Shown here: positions 7,238-13,320 of the stretch, one piece after another
Numbering within the stretch: the first letter of the stretch is position 1
How the letters are laid out: every line of letters begins with the position of its first letter
Assembly: GCA_944372725.1 (NCBI GenBank)
Contig: CALWAA010000145.1
Coordinates: 1 to 19,147 of the forward strand
Direction: 5' to 3'
Length of the DNA: 19,147 nucleotides
DNA from: an uncultured Bacilli bacterium
GTDB lineage: Bacteria > Bacillota_I > Bacilli_A > RF39 > UBA660
The notes under the pieces: generated by a model
Databases searched by the model: none
What the model saw: only the letters and a program-made list of their open reading frames with translations
What the model was told of the DNA's origin: nothing
Program-made: the position numbers and the translations under genes

Positions 7238-7351
7238 ATGTTAGAAATGTTAGCAGGATTATTAAGTGGAGCTGCTTCTCTATCAATAGGACAAGCTCGT
7301 ACTTATTGGTTAATCTTCGATGAACCAACATGTCCAGAAGAACTTTTATAA
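7238..7351 (+). CDS. agrD: AgrD autoinducer precursor, cysteine-less core
   Basis: A 37-codon gene with strong SD AAAGGAGG lies 57 nt after agrB. The peptide has the three AgrD parts: an amphipathic N-terminal helix (MLEMLAGLLSGAASLSIGQA), a short hydrophobic core (RTYWLIF), and the acidic AgrB-recognition tail DEPTCPEELL, comparable with DEVEVPKEL in S. aureus. If AgrB cuts between F27 and D28, the residue five before the cut, normally Cys (Ser in some species), is Y23. The nearest hydroxyl residue is T22, six back, and the only Cys (C32) is in the discarded tail. The signal might be a Thr lactone, a linear peptide or something else. The identity as AgrD is firm from position, size and tail; the chemistry is unknown. 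Confidence 0.88.
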   Translation: MLEMLAGLLSGAASLSIGQARTYWLIFDEPTCPEELL

Positions 7352-7358
7352 TAAACTT

Positions 7359-7385
7359 ACTAGTCTAAATTTAGGCTAGTTTTTT
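7359..7385 (+). terminator. agrBD intrinsic terminator
   Basis: ACTAGTCTAAA (7359-7369) pairs with TTTAGGCTAGT (7370-7380) with one G-T wobble, then six T. It faces the convergent agrC end. On the minus strand it lacks a T-run, so I see no clear terminator for agrAC between 7386 and 7450. Confidence 0.85.
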
Positions 7386-7450
7386 ATTATGAAAATTAAA
7401 ATTTAAACTGAAAATATTTTAATAATACAAATTACTTCTTAATACTTATT

Positions 7451-8713
7451 CTACTTGTTTTTATATGTCACCAATTTACTAACAAACATATTGTTAATTA
7501 TTTTAACAGTTAAATCCACTTCCTTATTACGCAAGATTGAAAATAAACCCAAACCACTATGTTTTCTTTTAGTAGAATAATTTACAGTACCTAATTCGTC
7601 AACACTAATATTATCAGCAAAAGTGTTTTTTATTTCTATTATAATTTTATTATCATCTTCATATAAGTCTATAATTAACAATTTTTCTACACTTTTTTCA
7701 CTAGACTCTAGAGCGTTATCTAAAGAAATCACCATCTTTTCTACCAGTACATTATATCTTCTAGGAGCTAATACATTAAATATATCATAATGAATACGAT
7801 TATCAATTTTAATATCAAGTTTATTTAAATACGAATACACTTTTTGATATATAATACCATTTAATCCATACGGAATATCTTTTATATGATAAATAAAATC
7901 AATATTTGAATTAAACTCTTTAATTAGATCATCAATTAATAATCTAGCATTTTTATTTGAAACTGACTTAATACTTAAAAGTTTAGCCAAAAGATTATGT
8001 TTAAAAATTCTGTGCTCATCATCAATTTTCATATAAAAAACATTATTCTCCCTAAGAATATTAATAAATTTAATATTCTCCTTTGAATTAATTTTATATT
8101 TTAACAAAAAAAGAAAAGTAACAACTATTAATATTATAAAAAGTGACAATACAAAACTAATAGATAAATTCTCGAGATTTAAAAATAAAGTAGTACCAAT
8201 CAAAAAAATAATTACAGTAAATGATAACAAAAGAAGATCTGGATATTCTATCTTGGTATAAACACTTAAAAGATATTCTACTATTTTACTACAAATTTTA
8301 GTCTTCGAAACCAACATCATGCTTATAAAAACAAAAATAGTCATAATTTCAGAAAGCCAAGGAAAAGAAAAATTAAATTTAAATATATACATAAAAAGAG
8401 AAATCAATATCATAGCCAAAAAATCAAAAAAAATACCATAAATCCATACCAATAACAAATAAAACAATAATTTTTTTGTTGGCATTGGATTTAAACTATA
8501 AAATAAAAATGGATAAAAGATAAAAAAGGAAAGCGTACTAATACTATTAAAACCTAAATATCTTAAAACGGATAAAAATAAAACACCAAACACAAATATT
8601 AAAATAGTATAAAATCTAATCGGTTTATGTGCTTTAGAAAACTTATAATAAATATAAGAAAAACTAAAAGTAGAAAACAAACTAACAACAAAATTAATAT
8701 AATAACTATTCAT
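7451..8713 (-). CDS. agrC: AgrC sensor histidine kinase
   Basis: This 420-aa membrane kinase should sense the AgrD-derived peptide and phosphorylate AgrA. Residues 1-205 contain about six or seven hydrophobic segments, the ligand-sensing domain of HPK10 kinases. The phospho-acceptor is probably H239 in HRIFKHN (compare FRHD in AgrC). The GHKL ATPase shows the N box (N333, DNALESS), a second N at 363 and the G2 loop SGLGLFSI at 387-392. The start codon overlaps the end of agrA by 8 nt, implying translational coupling. The sensor half is hydrophobic and Phe/Leu-rich, as usual for receptors that coevolve with their peptide. Assignment rests on architecture and neighbours. Confidence 0.92.
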   Translation of the reverse strand: MNSYYINFVVSLFSTFSFSYIYYKFSKAHKPIRFYTILIFVFGVLFLSVLRYLGFNSISTLSFFIFYPFLFYSLNPMPTKKLLFYLLLVWIYGIFFDFLAMILISLFMYIFKFNFSFPWLSEIMTIFVFISMMLVSKTKICSKIVEYLLSVYTKIEYPDLLLLSFTVIIFLIGTTLFLNLENLSISFVLSLFIILIVVTFLFLLKYKINSKENIKFINILRENNVFYMKIDDEHRIFKHNLLAKLLSIKSVSNKNARLLIDDLIKEFNSNIDFIYHIKDIPYGLNGIIYQKVYSYLNKLDIKIDNRIHYDIFNVLAPRRYNVLVEKMVISLDNALESSEKSVEKLLIIDLYEDDNKIIIEIKNTFADNISVDELGTVNYSTKRKHSGLGLFSILRNKEVDLTVKIINNMFVSKLVTYKNK

Positions 8714-9404
8714 TTTCCATCAACTTCTTATTCATTTTCGAAAGTAAATAAACTTTTTCACCATTATCAAGAATAAAATAACCTTCTTTATAATTCTTAA
8801 CTTCAACATGGTCTTTATTAACAATACAAGACCTATGACATTGTACAAATCTTTTATCTAAATGTTCCATAATTTCTTTAATAGTCATAGATACTTTATA
8901 TTTATTTGTAGGAGTGACAATAACTAGTTTTCTTTCTTCTGTATCTCTAGTAATATAAAGTATGGCTCTATAAAATACATTTAACTCTACATTATTCGCA
9001 TTATACTTAAACATTTGATTATCAAAATTTCTTTTAAGTATCGCTTTAACATCCCTCTTAAATCTTTTATCAAACTCATGAAATTTTTCTAAAAAGCTAA
9101 AAACGCCATATACATTTCTATATGCACTTTCAAACATCTTATCATGATTCGTAATAAAAATAATCTCACTAACCCAATCTACTTCACGAATCATTTTAGC
9201 AATTGTAATACCACTTACTTTATTAGCAAGTTCAATATCCAAAATATAAACTTTATGTTCATCCACATTATTAATTTCATTCTTTAATTCTTGAGTAATT
9301 TTTGAAAATTTAAGAATTTTAGCATTATCGGTAATTTCATGAATTAAAGAACTGACATACTCTATTTCTTTTGTATCATCATCTACAACTACAAACTTAA
9401 CCAT
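8706..9404 (-). CDS. agrA: AgrA response regulator, LytTR family
   Basis: AgrA is the cytoplasmic DNA-binding regulator of the agr circuit. The 232-aa protein has a receiver domain (VVVDDDTKEIE, acidic D8-D10; likely phospho-acceptor D56 in YILDIELA) and a C-terminal LytTR domain from about residue 135 (FVQCHRSCIVNKDHVE). SD GGAG sits 9 nt before ATG 9404. It precedes agrC with an 8-nt overlap, the reverse of the usual C-then-A order, and is driven by a consensus promoter at 9466-9494. It would be expected to act at the agrB promoter 3 kb away on the opposite strand. Confidence 0.94.
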   Translation of the reverse strand: MVKFVVVDDDTKEIEYVSSLIHEITDNAKILKFSKITQELKNEINNVDEHKVYILDIELANKVSGITIAKMIREVDWVSEIIFITNHDKMFESAYRNVYGVFSFLEKFHEFDKRFKRDVKAILKRNFDNQMFKYNANNVELNVFYRAILYITRDTEERKLVIVTPTNKYKVSMTIKEIMEHLDKRFVQCHRSCIVNKDHVEVKNYKEGYFILDNGEKVYLLSKMNKKLMENE

Positions 9405-9430
9405 TTTTCATCACTCCACACCAGACAAAA

Positions 9431-9450
9431 GGCATGTATATTCGCATGCC
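9431..9450 (-). promoter_or_regulatory. Hairpin in agrA leader RNA
   Basis: GGCATG/CATGCC form a 6-bp GC-rich stem with an 8-nt loop about 8 nt from the predicted 5' end of the agrAC RNA, followed by TTTT. It could stabilise the 5' end or act as a weak attenuator. It does not touch the SD. Confidence 0.5.
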
Positions 9451-9465
9451 AGTTTACTACAAGTA

Positions 9466-9494
9466 ATTATAATATAAAATGAAAATAATGTCAA
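9466..9494 (-). promoter_or_regulatory. agrAC promoter, perfect sigma-A consensus
   Basis: On the minus strand TTGACA (9489-9494) and TATAAT (9466-9471) are separated by exactly 17 bp. This predicts strong constitutive transcription of agrA-agrC. The -35 abuts the terminator of the upstream gene. Confidence 0.88.
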
Positions 9495-9526
9495 AAAAAA
9501 TATGATGTTAGACGTCATATTTTTTT
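9495..9526. terminator. Terminator after the 187-aa gene
   Basis: AAAAAATATGATG and CGTCATATTTTTT pair around the loop TTAGA (9508-9512), with T-runs on both strands. It overlaps the stop codon of the 187-aa gene and ends the spoIIID transcript just before the agrAC -35. Confidence 0.75.
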
Positions 9527-10071
9527 ACTTTCAGTAAACTTTGCGTAATATAATTTTGAAAATCATCAATATAGTAAATATAAACTAAATTAGAATGAAT
9601 ATTTGGAATATTTTTATTCGTACCAAAAAGAAGAACAAATTTTTGATAATAGTCTTTAAAATATTCAATTAATTTAGGAAAATCTTTAAAATATTTCAAG
9701 TCTATAAAAACAGGATTATCTAAATAAAACACCATATAATCTTGAAATATACCGATATAAGTATAATCTTCATTAAAGTATTCTTTAATATCCAAAAACA
9801 CTACTTTAATAAAACCTAAATCAGCAAAGATACTTTCCAAATAAAACAAATCACTAGGCTTTAAATAAACATCTTTTACAATATAAATCTTATCTCCAAA
9901 AAGCTTACTTTTAATTTTTTCTTTTTTTAAAATTTCCAAAAAGCTTTCCATAAAACCTGTCCGATTAACAACTAATCCCCTAGAAATACTATCTAACTTC
10001 TTAGATATTACTTCTCCCTTATAAACAATATGCACAACATTATCACAAAAATAAACAATGAGCTCTTTCAA
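9508..10071 (-). CDS. Unknown 187-aa protein in the mbl/mreB position
   Basis: I do not recognise it firmly. It starts with TTG at 10071, with SD AGGGTGA 7 nt upstream overlapping the spoIIID stop, so the two genes are translationally coupled. In B. subtilis and many Bacillota the gene after spoIIID is the actin-like mbl or mreB. The N-terminus (LIVYFCDNVVHIVYKGEVIS) has the beta-hairpin pattern of an actin fold, and FADLGFIKVVFLDIKEYF resembles the MreB stretch that ends at the conserved EEP, but the nucleotide-binding GxDxGT and DxGGGT motifs are absent and the length is about half of MreB. It could be a degenerate, non-ATP-binding actin-like protein, or unrelated. It is soluble with no signal peptide, and probably mother-cell-expressed with SpoIIID. 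Confidence 0.75.
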   Translation of the reverse strand: MKELIVYFCDNVVHIVYKGEVISKKLDSISRGLVVNRTGFMESFLEILKKEKIKSKLFGDKIYIVKDVYLKPSDLFYLESIFADLGFIKVVFLDIKEYFNEDYTYIGIFQDYMVFYLDNPVFIDLKYFKDFPKLIEYFKDYYQKFVLLFGTNKNIPNIHSNLVYIYYIDDFQNYITQSLLKVKKYDV

Positions 10072-10078
10072 ATATTCA

Positions 10079-10309
10079 TCACCCTAAACTATATTTTCTC
10101 TTTGTTGCTTCTCCTCCCCTAATATGTCTAATTTTATTATGCTCCAAAAATATTTTTTTAATCTGCAAATAAAGCTCATCATTAATTCCTTGTAGCTTTT
10201 TCATATGCCGATGTAAAACACTTTTAGAAAGACCCAAATCTTTCGCTGCTTCTCTAATAGTTTTATTAGTATCAATAATATACTTTGCTTCCTTTATAAT
10301 ATCAACCAC
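10079..10309 (-). CDS. spoIIID: SpoIIID, mother-cell sporulation regulator
   Basis: SpoIIID is a small DNA-binding protein that activates or represses many sigma-E genes in the mother cell. The 76-aa protein keeps the helix-turn-helix (TIREAAKDLGLSKSVLHRHM, residues 17-36) and the signature IRHIRGGEATKRKY near the C-terminus; it lacks the last 15 or so residues of the 93-aa B. subtilis protein. The start is GTG at 10309; the SD GGGGTGG (10319-10325) is 9 nt away and is partly buried in a hairpin in read-through RNA. It follows spoIIQ by 47 nt and is coupled to the 187-aa gene. Confidence 0.95.
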   Translation of the reverse strand: MVDIIKEAKYIIDTNKTIREAAKDLGLSKSVLHRHMKKLQGINDELYLQIKKIFLEHNKIRHIRGGEATKRKYSLG

Positions 10310-10311
10310 TT

Positions 10312-10353
10312 AAAAATGCCACCCCTTAAATCATATGCTAAAAAGTGGCATTT
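10312..10353 (-). terminator. Terminator-like hairpin masking the spoIIID SD
   Basis: On the minus strand AAATGCCAC (10345-10353) pairs perfectly with GTGGCATTT (10314-10322), with a 22-nt loop and a T-run of five. It begins 4 nt after the spoIIQ stop. Its 3' arm contains GTGG of the spoIIID SD, so RNA reading through from spoIIQ would either terminate or hide the SD. Confidence 0.75.
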
Positions 10354-10359
10354 ATATTA
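10330..10359 (-). promoter_or_regulatory. Candidate sigma-E promoter of spoIIID
   Basis: The minus strand has TAATATA (10353-10359), 15 bp, then CATATGAT (10330-10337). Against the B. subtilis sigma-E consensus KMATATT / CATACAMT this is 6 of 7 and 6 of 8. The predicted start, near 10323-10325, is past the 5' arm of the hairpin, so this RNA would have a free SD and a leader of only about 15 nt. The -35 overlaps the spoIIQ stop. Confidence 0.5.
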
Positions 10360-10983
10360 CTCTAATGTCGTAACATCCATTAAATAAAATTCTTCTGGAT
10401 TAAGAAGTGTTCCATTATAATATACTTCAAAAAGTAAGTTAGAAGATTGAGTAGTAATATTATTTTCTCCGGAAGTACCGATGATATCTCCTTGAGATAA
10501 AACTTCCCCAACTTTAACATTTACTTCACCCAAACTATAGTAAATAGTTCTTAAATTAGGATTATGTTCAATTTCTACGACATTACCCAATATATCATCT
10601 TCTTTAATATTTAAAACAGTACCTTCTAAGACAGCTACACAATCAAATACTTCTGGGGCTTGATACAACACTCCTGTATTCTTCATATAAGTATTTTCAA
10701 AATAAATCAAGGATTGCTGCTGTTCTTCTGGTGTAGCATCAACATCATAAAAATAAGTAGCAATTTCTACATCAGAACTAGTATAAGGTCTAACAATTTG
10801 TTTAGACGTCTCTACTTCTTCTACTACAGGTGTACTAACATCTTTTAACACATTAACAGAATAAAGATAATTTGGGTTTACTTGAAGTAAGCTGCTAACT
10901 AAACTTACTGCCCCAAAAATAACAATTAATACTACAACATACAACGTCGGTAATACATACCCTCTTAATTTTCTATGCTTCAA
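10357..10983 (-). CDS. spoIIQ: SpoIIQ-like forespore protein, degenerate LytM domain
   Basis: SpoIIQ is a forespore membrane protein that pairs with SpoIIIAH across the intermembrane space during engulfment. The likely start is TTG at 10983 (SD AAGGTGA six bases upstream), giving 208 aa; the frame is open further to a GTG at 11016 with no good SD. A short cytoplasmic tail is followed by one membrane segment (residues 9-31), a linker, and an M23/LytM-like domain from about 100 to 200. The zinc ligands are lost: HxGxD has become NTGVL (102-106) and HxHFE has become NLLFEV, so it should be non-enzymatic, as is B. subtilis SpoIIQ. Position between spoIID and spoIIID supports the name. A candidate sigma-F promoter and an SD-masking hairpin lie upstream. 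Confidence 0.85.
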   Translation of the reverse strand: MKHRKLRGYVLPTLYVVVLIVIFGAVSLVSSLLQVNPNYLYSVNVLKDVSTPVVEEVETSKQIVRPYTSSDVEIATYFYDVDATPEEQQQSLIYFENTYMKNTGVLYQAPEVFDCVAVLEGTVLNIKEDDILGNVVEIEHNPNLRTIYYSLGEVNVKVGEVLSQGDIIGTSGENNITTQSSNLLFEVYYNGTLLNPEEFYLMDVTTLE

Positions 10984-10988
10984 ACTAA

Positions 10989-11012
10989 TCACCTTTCTTA
11001 CTATTAAGGTGA
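10989..11012 (-). promoter_or_regulatory. Hairpin masking the spoIIQ SD
   Basis: On the minus strand TCACCTT (11006-11012) pairs perfectly with AAGGTGA (10989-10995) across a 10-nt loop. AAGGTGA is the spoIIQ SD, so RNA continuing from spoIID would have it sequestered. No T-run follows, so this is not a terminator. Confidence 0.7.
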
Positions 11013-11033
11013 CCAAGTTTTTTTATTTTATAC
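11005..11033 (-). promoter_or_regulatory. Candidate sigma-F promoter of spoIIQ
   Basis: The minus strand has GTATA (11029-11033), 14 bp, then GGTCACCTTA (11005-11014). This is close to the sigma-F/G pattern GYWTA / GGNRANAHTR, with one or two mismatches in the -10 and a spacer perhaps 1 bp short. The -10 covers the 5' arm of the SD-masking hairpin, so RNA starting about 7 nt later (near 10998) would lack that arm. Confidence 0.45.
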
Positions 11034-11998
11034 TACAAATTCACAATTTCTGTATTCCGATAATAATGACTTAAAATATCTTTGTATGTGTACCCTTCAT
11101 TAGCCATCCCTTGAGCCCCATACTGACTCATACCAACACCATGTCCAAAACCAAAGGTGCGTATTTCTACAGAACTATCAGTTACATTTATGGTAAAATC
11201 AGTAGATTTTAAATTAAGTTTTTGAAAAACTTGCTGGCCTGTAAACGTTTTTCCATTAATAACCACACTTCTCACATAGTGATTATCTGCCCGAATGACT
11301 TGCGAAACATGAATACTATCACAGGTAATATCTAGTTTACTGCAAAAGTCTTCTCTATTCATTGTATAAAGTGATGTATAGGATTGATAATTTTTATCCC
11401 AAGGCGATTCTACACTTACCAAATAATCTTTATCTTCCTGAAAAACAGTTAAAGCATCATCAGTATAACCATTAGAAATAGCAAAATAATAAGTAGATGC
11501 ATAAGCCCCATTATAAGTAAGAACTTCACCTTTGGTTGCCTCTACTGCCTCTTTCACTCGATTATAATAATATAGAAAATCACTACCCCATTTATCTTTC
11601 ATATCATCCACGGTTAAATATACTTGGTCATTAATAGTGGCACTAAGAACATAGTTATGAATGGAATCCATTTTATAAAGTGCAAATGTCCGTGATGCAA
11701 CTGCTTGCGCTTTTAAAGCTTCCATACTAAAAGATGCCGGCATTTCCCCTGCTACTACTCCAACCACATAATCTTCTAAATCCATTGTAAAAGCATCGCT
11801 CTTATCACTATTCATACTAAGAGCAACTTGAATAGCTTCCTCTTCCTCATTTTCTTCATCAATAGGTAATTCTGAAGTTAAATCCTCTGTTAGAGTAACA
11901 TCTAATACTTTCTTATCATCCTCAAGTGTCGTATCTGGAGTTGTAAATATCGCAATAGGCACTAATACTAATACTACTAAAACAAGTAATCTATTCAT
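11033..11998 (-). CDS. spoIID: SpoIID, sporulation peptidoglycan lytic transglycosylase
   Basis: SpoIID is a mother-cell membrane-anchored lytic transglycosylase that thins septal peptidoglycan with SpoIIP and SpoIIM to drive engulfment. The 321-aa protein has an N-terminal membrane anchor (residues 3-18), an acidic linker, and the SpoIID/LytB domain. The catalytic glutamate is E85 in AGEMPASF, matching E88 of B. subtilis, followed by EALKAQAVASRTFAL; the C-terminal signature FGFGHGVGMSQYGAQGMA is intact. ATG at 11998 is chosen because AAGGAG lies six bases upstream; the ATG at 12004 abuts that SD. It heads the cluster and is preceded by a candidate sigma-E promoter. Confidence 0.96.
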   Translation of the reverse strand: MNRLLVLVVLVLVPIAIFTTPDTTLEDDKKVLDVTLTEDLTSELPIDEENEEEEAIQVALSMNSDKSDAFTMDLEDYVVGVVAGEMPASFSMEALKAQAVASRTFALYKMDSIHNYVLSATINDQVYLTVDDMKDKWGSDFLYYYNRVKEAVEATKGEVLTYNGAYASTYYFAISNGYTDDALTVFQEDKDYLVSVESPWDKNYQSYTSLYTMNREDFCSKLDITCDSIHVSQVIRADNHYVRSVVINGKTFTGQQVFQKLNLKSTDFTINVTDSSVEIRTFGFGHGVGMSQYGAQGMANEGYTYKDILSHYYRNTEIVNL

Positions 11999-12016
11999 AC
12001 GCATCTCCTTTGTTTA

Positions 12017-12045
12017 AGTATATGAAGTGTGAAAAAAAATTATTT
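12017..12045 (-). promoter_or_regulatory. Candidate sigma-E promoter of spoIID
   Basis: The minus strand has AAATAAT (12039-12045), 14 bp, then CATATACT (12017-12024). This matches the sigma-E consensus KMATATT / CATACAMT at 5 of 7 and 7 of 8. The predicted start, near 12010, puts the SD AAGGAG (12005-12010) at the very 5' end of the RNA. spoIID is a sigma-E gene in B. subtilis. Confidence 0.6.
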
Positions 12046-12057
12046 ATGCAAAAGATA

Positions 12058-12087
12058 TTGTAAAATTGTTCCTAATTAAGTTATAAT
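12058..12087 (+). promoter_or_regulatory. pgk-tpiA promoter
   Basis: TTGTAA (12058-12063), an 18-bp spacer and TATAAT (12082-12087) give a good sigma-A promoter. It is back-to-back with the spoIID promoter, 12 bp apart. Confidence 0.7.
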
Positions 12088-12111
12088 AATAATGGATAAA
12101 GAGGGATTAAA

Positions 12112-13320
12112 ATGAAACAATTATTAAGAAACATGTATGTTGATAATAAACGTATTCTTCTTAGATGTGACTTTAACGTACCAATTGTGGGTGGCAATAT
12201 TACGGATGAAAGCAAAATCATCAAAAGTTTAGAAACAATAAATTATTTATTAGAAAGAAATTGTAAAATAATCATATTAAGCCATTTAGGAAGAGTAAAA
12301 ACCGAAGAAGATAAAACAAAATATTCTTTAATGATAGTAAAAAATAGTTTAGAGCGACTATTAAATAAACCTATTAAATTTGCTAATGATATTCTTAGTG
12401 AAGAAACCAAAAATATGGCTCTAAATTTACAAAGTGGTGAAATTTTATTACTGGAAAACACCAGATTTCTCGATATACCAAATAATTTAGAAAGTACTTT
12501 AAATTTAGATGTAGCCAAACAAATAGCAAGTTTAGGCGAAATCTTTGTCTTTGATGCCTTTGCAGTTGCCCACCGAAATCATACAACAGTTGTTGGCATC
12601 CCTAAATATTTACCAAGCTGTTTAGGCTTTTTAGTGGAAAAAGAAAAAGCAATGTTAGATAAAATTGTTATAAATCCTGCTCGTCCTTTTACCGTTATCA
12701 TGGGTGGTGCCAAAGTAGATGATAAATTAAAAATCATTAATTCCTTATTACCCAAATGTGAACATTTATTAGTAAGTGGGGGAATTGCGAATTCATTTTT
12801 AAGCGCTCTTGGCCTAAATGTTGGTGCATCCCTAAAAACAGAAAATACCGAAACAATAAAAGAACTTAAAAAATTAATGTTAACTTATAAAGAAAAATTT
12901 GCTTTCCCACTAGATGCGATTGTAACAACAACCTATAGTGATACACCAACCATAAAAAATATAAATAAAATTGATACAAATGATGTTATCAAAGATATTG
13001 GTACGAAAACCATTGATAAATACAGTAAAATCATAAATGAAAGTAACACTATCTTTATGAACGGAACCATGGGCATTTATGAAGAAAAAGAATTTGCAAA
13101 TGGCACAATTCTAATTTTAAATACTCTAAAAGAAAAGAAAGACCACGTTTTAATAGGTGGTGGCGATACTGTTGGTGCCACAAACACATTGGGCTTCAAA
13201 AATGTTTTTCCAAACATTTCTAGTGGTGGTGGTGCAACTCTAGATTACATAGCATATGGTTCTTTACCAGGAATTGATGCTATAGGAGAGGAAGATGAAA
13301 TTGAAGTACTTGATTTGTAA
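12112..13320 (+). CDS. pgk: Phosphoglycerate kinase
   Basis: This cytoplasmic glycolytic enzyme converts 1,3-bisphosphoglycerate and ADP to 3-phosphoglycerate and ATP. The 402-aa length is normal. Substrate-binding motifs RCDFNVP (18-24), SHLGR (57-61) and HRNHTTVVG and the hinge GGAKVDDKL are present; the nucleotide site carries GGGDTVGA and SSGGGATLDY. The usual WNGPMGVFE is MNGTMGIYE here, with Thr replacing a well-conserved Pro. SD GAGGGA precedes ATG 12112. The last 26 nt overlap tpiA, so the pair is co-transcribed and probably translationally coupled. gapA and eno are not in the window. Confidence 0.97.
   Translation: MKQLLRNMYVDNKRILLRCDFNVPIVGGNITDESKIIKSLETINYLLERNCKIIILSHLGRVKTEEDKTKYSLMIVKNSLERLLNKPIKFANDILSEETKNMALNLQSGEILLLENTRFLDIPNNLESTLNLDVAKQIASLGEIFVFDAFAVAHRNHTTVVGIPKYLPSCLGFLVEKEKAMLDKIVINPARPFTVIMGGAKVDDKLKIINSLLPKCEHLLVSGGIANSFLSALGLNVGASLKTENTETIKELKKLMLTYKEKFAFPLDAIVTTTYSDTPTIKNINKIDTNDVIKDIGTKTIDKYSKIINESNTIFMNGTMGIYEEKEFANGTILILNTLKEKKDHVLIGGGDTVGATNTLGFKNVFPNISSGGGATLDYIAYGSLPGIDAIGEEDEIEVLDL

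Noticed and set aside
12243..12586. Two overlapping minus-strand open frames inside pgk
   Set aside because: Antisense shadows of a conserved gene, mutually overlapping, no ribosome binding sites.
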